Of a stretch of DNA of 23,816 nt, positions 20,330 through 23,816 are shown in pieces. The position numbers and the translations under genes were made by a program. The notes beneath the pieces are model-generated. The model had not been told where the DNA came from. It was given only the letters and a program-made list of their open reading frames with translations, and did no database searches. This DNA comes from Macrocybe gigantea (lineage: Eukaryota; Basidiomycota; Agaricomycetes; Agaricales; Callistosporiaceae), in the NCBI GenBank assembly GCA_011319805.1, contig SJRY01000227.1, forward strand, positions 1-23,816, in the 5' to 3' direction. Within the stretch, counting starts at the first letter, position 1. The number at the start of each line of letters is the position of its first letter.

Positions 20330-20918
20330 CCGACAGCATCCCCCATTCCGCAGCCAATGCCTACAACACCCACTCTCAGTTCAGTAACGTCCAAGCCCTT
20401 TATGACTTAATCCTCTCCCCTGAGCGCCTCTATTGAGGCTGACTTCGTACACCTACTTGAAGATGTCGCCTTTTGTTTTGGGTCTCATTTTGGGGTCGGG
20501 ATCGTGGTAGTGGCTTTGATATGCTTATTCCTCTGACTGCGCCGTCATCGTCGAAGTGAGTCTCACGCCTTTCTAGGAATTGACCGCATCGCATTGATAT
20601 CTTACTCATCGACAGGCGCTTCCACAAGCAGCGTCTAGGCTTCGGGGGATATGCGTAGGGGGCTCGGAGGCGGGCCTTCTGCACTCAAACAATCGCACGA
20701 TTGCTGTGGGGTGCCCAGCCGAGTCCCATAGATATGAGCATGAAGAGGAGGGGCGTGAATGGCTCGGATGCATCCTGCATCATTCATTCGGGCAGGAACA
20801 AAAGCCGCCTCATGAAGAGACTACCGGACCTGAATTTGGACCTTTCTTTCCTTATTACGAGCCTACACCTAGCTATTCCCGAACTCTCCGTGGTTGTTAT
20901 GAAAGCAGGACAAACTGA
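20330..20918 (+). pseudogene. Possible single-pass membrane protein, fragmentary
   Basis: No continuous frame exists, but pieces in order resemble the C-terminal half of fungal Ser/Thr-rich membrane proteins. They are a Pro/Thr/Ser stretch (QPMPTTPTLSSVTSKP, about 20350-20400), a hydrophobic helix (GVGIVVVALICLFL, about 20492-20533) followed by LRRHRR, a splice-like gap from 20556 to about 20616 (the donor lacks its preceding G), and a tail ending PYYEPTPSYSRTLRG (near 20845-20895). An in-frame TGA sits between the helix and LRRHRR. It may be a decayed gene or one hit by several sequence errors. No start was found. The 345 bp before it, after the PL14 start, shows only the PL14 promoter region with a T run at 20113-20121. 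Confidence 0.3.
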
Positions 20919-21257
20919 AATCTTTTGTATGTCTCCTGATTCAGTCAAAAATTTTTTTCTCTTAAATTTTGAAGGATCATGCTATCAATTTTCGCATTCC
21001 CCTGCGCTTAGCGAATTCCGAGGTTCGGAAGGAGGGATACTCTTTGCAATGACGAACTGTGCATGCGGTGTAAGGCTATGAATACAATTCCATCTGATTG
21101 ACGTTGGTAGATCAAACGAGGCTCGACTTTTGAGGCATTGTTTCACCAACCAAACTATCACAATTCTGATGCAAGATGGAAGTTGGCAATTATGACAATG
21201 GCCCGAGTCCCTCCATGTTCGGAGATCGCTCTCGACATCTTGTTCGTGCCCTCAAAC

Positions 21258-22088
21258 ATGCAGTTCGTCATTCCACACATTCTATCCCCACCACCAACGA
21301 TATTGACTAGCTATCTACTCACCATCCTAGGTCTGCTGGTCCAGCTTGCACTCAGGCTACCGGGTGCGGTGCCCCTAGGCCCATCACGCTCATTAAAACG
21401 TAGCGAATGTTTTGTTGGGCCAGCGCGACTCTGCTTACGCGAATTTTCAGGATTTTTGCAACGGTTACCGTCTCTGTACCTTCTACCCGCATCTTGCCAA
21501 TTACCTGTCTGCCAACGTCGACAACGACGGTGACGACGACGGTTTATGTGACCCCGTCGTATTCACTGATTAATGGGCCTCGTCAAACCAACAGGCCGGA
21601 CAACGAAGGGGCGCCTGCCGTCTACCAGCCCGCTATGATAGGAGGACTTTTTGCGGGAATTGTCGTTTTCACTATTGGGCTCTTCCTTGCATATGTCTTG
21701 CAACGCCGAAGGCGGCGCAAAAGGCAAAACACAACAGTGTATCCTTTTCGATCTACGAGACATGAAGAGACGCCTCTGCCCCTAAAAGGTAGGCGCACTT
21801 TACTTCGATGGTGCGGTTTGCATGGCTGACATATGAGCACCTTATGATAGGTCCGCCGGGCATATGGCGGCGACATTCTGGGAGTTTCTTCTTTCGCATT
21901 CGTCGACGGATAGAAAGTCTCCTGGGCCATCAGCCCACCGAAGTGAGAAGTCTAGTGAATCTAATGGATCTAGTGTTGTACAGGATTGCGGCCTTGGAGG
22001 CAAGGCACCAAGAACGAGATCCAGAAGCACATCGTTATGACCCTGTGGCACCCCCGAGTACAGTTCGGTTTATCGTGTCAGTACTTGA
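21258..22088 (+). CDS. Ser/Thr-rich single-pass membrane protein
   Basis: The recognisable part is a short Thr-rich ectodomain (TSTTTVTTTVYVTPSYS), a transmembrane helix (GLFAGIVVFTIGLFLAYV, about 21640-21693), a strongly basic stop-transfer piece (LQRRRRRKRQ) and a cytosolic tail. An intron runs from 21789 to 21851 (donor after PLPLK, acceptor before GPPGIWRRH). The tail has an EVRSLVNLMDLVLYRIAALE helix. It ends in PPEYSSVYRVST if one C is restored to the run at 22051-22055; otherwise the frame runs to 22140. The N-terminus is uncertain. The ATG at 21258 gives a hydrophobic start, but its frame differs from the helix frame, so another base loss or an unseen intron lies at about 21400-21530. 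Such proteins may sense or contact the cell wall; this is inference. Confidence 0.45.
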
Positions 22089-22140
22089 GTTGGGAGGGAG
22101 ACCGGGGACTTTTCAATTCGTAATCATGTTATCTACGTAG

Positions 22141-22547
22141 CTGTACAGTATTTTTGGAGGTGGTCATCTCTGATTTCTATGTATGATTGATGAACAGTAG
22201 TCGTGGGAAAAAAACGGAAGCTACTCACAATCTCTTCATTTGGTTCCATCCTCATGGAGAACTCACATAATGGATTCGATAACCGGATTTTTTACACTTT
22301 GCTGCCAGAAATATGAGGTAAGTATCGAACGAAATGGTCCAAAGAGTCTCACGCAGGTCTTCCCACCATTTTTCTCCCACATTTAGGCCTCATCTATCAA
22401 CACCAGGAGTAATAATGATTCCAACAAACTGCATCCGACTGATCCTGTCTCGCAGAATGAGTGATTGATGGAGCACTCAGAGTGACACTTCTATTCTTGC
22501 CGCGGCGTATATTAACCATCCACGACAAATTCCATGGGATTCCTGGC
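22141..22547. other. Intergenic, no gene seen
   Basis: About 400 bp between two same-strand genes. Only a weak TATATTA at 22508-22514, 34 bp before the next ATG, stands out. Confidence 0.5.
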
Positions 22548-23816
22548 ATGCCACCCCGGGCCAAACTCATGCGTGGTGTTAAAGGTCTCAACGTATTCTT
22601 TCTTTCGACTCTGCTGTGAGTGTCACTCGTTTGGTTGTTCTCAAAGTGCTCTTACCTTCATACAAGTGCCTGGAGATGCATTTTGCCATCTCTGGCTTTA
22701 CGAGATCTCAAATCTTCGGCTGTCTTTGATACAGACGTCTCAGTTATTTTTCCTGTCTCATGGGTTCCAGAGGAAGGAGATCCTGAGCGACTGACATTGA
22801 AATTTTTCGTTGATGGGCGTATTTTGGACACACTGACCGGTATATCGACCGCGCAAGGTCAATTTGCTTATTCCATCGACGATGTCGCCTTTGAAGACGT
22901 CACAGGGCTTCAAATCCAGAAGTAAGCAAGTCGTTCGTATGCTATGCATTACATCTAATCGATTCGAAACAGCATCACGGACATTCTTCAATATGAGATC
23001 GACTTGCAGGCCTTAAGTTTCTCGTCCGTTGCTCGAAACTCTGTTTTTTTTTGGTTCTTCAAGGCTAACTTTGTAGCTGCGCTCAATTTATTAGGGACAA
23101 TCAGCTTCTCGCAACGTATACCATCAATGAAGGCGCACCGACTCAGGGTGATGAGATGTCTGTCGGTCTATAAAATATCTCTGGATATGGCACTTATGGA
23201 ACCAATTGTATGTAGTACATCGGGCATCATAACGCAGACTAGCCCGCACACCACATCAACTAAGGCAAAAACCCCACTTCCTGCCACGAGTTCGATCTCG
23301 GCCAAACCCTTATCCAAATCCCAGTTCCAGGCGTCTCGAACTCGTACAAACAACATTCTAGTTTCATCCGATTCCGGAATACTACCACTTCATCCTCCGA
23401 AACAATTCGCAATGGTATCTCCGTAGCCCCCTCGGCTCTTCTCAAACCAGTTTACAGAGCACAGAGCCTTCGTCCACTGATTCCTCGGTGGATCCCACCC
23501 AATCTTCCAGTGCACTCTCCACACGTACTACAGTCGCATGGCCCTGTATGCGCTGCGTCATATTGGGGTCATTCTTGATATGCATGCTATCGTCCTGAGC
23601 CGGAGGTCAGAATCCATGGTGGTGCGTCTGATGTGCTCGCTAACGAGACTCTCAAGCTATATCCAACTATTAAGAATTATGTGGGTGGTTGTCAATTTCC
23701 CTTCCGTCTGATGTTCTGGTTGATAACTCTTTCGATAGTGGCATGTGGAGACCGAGTTTGATACAACTGCCAGCTGATAATGCCCCAAGATCCGAATCTC
23801 ATCTCGGAATATGATA
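22548..23816 (+). CDS. Secreted or surface Ser/Thr-rich protein, partial
   Basis: Exons 22548-22615, 22667-22921, 22973-23016 and 23095 onward are supported by good GT..AG sites. MPPRAKLMRGVKGLNVFFLS is a basic, then hydrophobic, signal-like start that runs on across the first intron. A compact beta-type domain follows (VSVIFPVSWVPEEGDPERLT, LKFFVDGRILDTLTG, then LLATYTINEGAPTQGDEMSV). This resembles the extracellular domain common in Agaricomycete surface proteins, close in feel to Kre9/Knh1-like domains. Beyond about 23160 comes Ser/Thr-rich stalk sequence split over frames (TSPHTTSTKAKTPLPATSS; TEPSSTDSSVDPTQSSSALS), so several indels or a missed intron are likely. The exon 3/4 junction is one base off (lost G at 23017). 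The membrane helix and tail would lie at or beyond the window end. Confidence 0.55.

Overview
The window is nuclear DNA from a filamentous fungus, most likely a mushroom-forming basidiomycete (Agaricomycetes). The signs are dense genes on both strands, many introns of about 45-65 nt with GT..AG ends and CTAAC/CTGAC-like branch sites, tiny exons, and proteins typical of that group (GH12 and PL14 secreted enzymes, Ser/Thr-rich single-pass membrane proteins, fungal Ada3 and RPA34). All protein identities rest on motif recognition by eye.

Layout. 1-3.2 kb: a stretch with unidentified coding-like frames, then a secreted GH12 beta-glucanase gene (copy A, minus). 3.2-6.7 kb: a 1,082-residue protein joining TPR repeats, two CCCH zinc fingers and three copies of an alpha/beta module (plus). 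6.7-8.8 kb: two TA-flanked DNA transposon relics side by side, a 422-bp MITE with perfect 31-bp inverted ends and a 957-bp deleted element that keeps the helix-turn-helix start of its transposase. 8.8-9.9 kb: a second GH12 gene (copy B, minus). 9.9-11.1 kb: no gene seen. 11.1-18.2 kb: a compact housekeeping block with a RING/coiled-coil protein (minus), RNA polymerase I subunit RPA34 (plus), SAGA subunit ADA3 (minus) and an SLC41/MgtE-type cation transporter (plus). 18.4-20.0 kb: a secreted PL14 polysaccharide lyase (minus). 20.3-23.8 kb: two or three plus-strand genes for Ser/Thr-rich single-pass membrane proteins, the last cut by the window end.

How it fits together. The housekeeping block serves rRNA transcription, chromatin acetylation, ubiquitin-type signalling and ion transport. 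The flanks hold plant or cell-wall polysaccharide enzymes (GH12 twice, PL14), surface proteins and transposon relics. The block is arranged as divergent pairs (RING/RPA34, ADA3/transporter) and convergent pairs (RPA34/ADA3, transporter/PL14).

Quality warning. Nearly every recognisable gene carries one to four apparent single-base losses. All about 18 sites are -1, and almost all can be explained by one base missing from a short same-base run, often the last exon G before a GT donor. Adding one base at each site restores motif, splice phase and length. I read this as consensus error in the assembly rather than decay of eight neighbouring genes, so the genes are called CDS and their breaks are listed.
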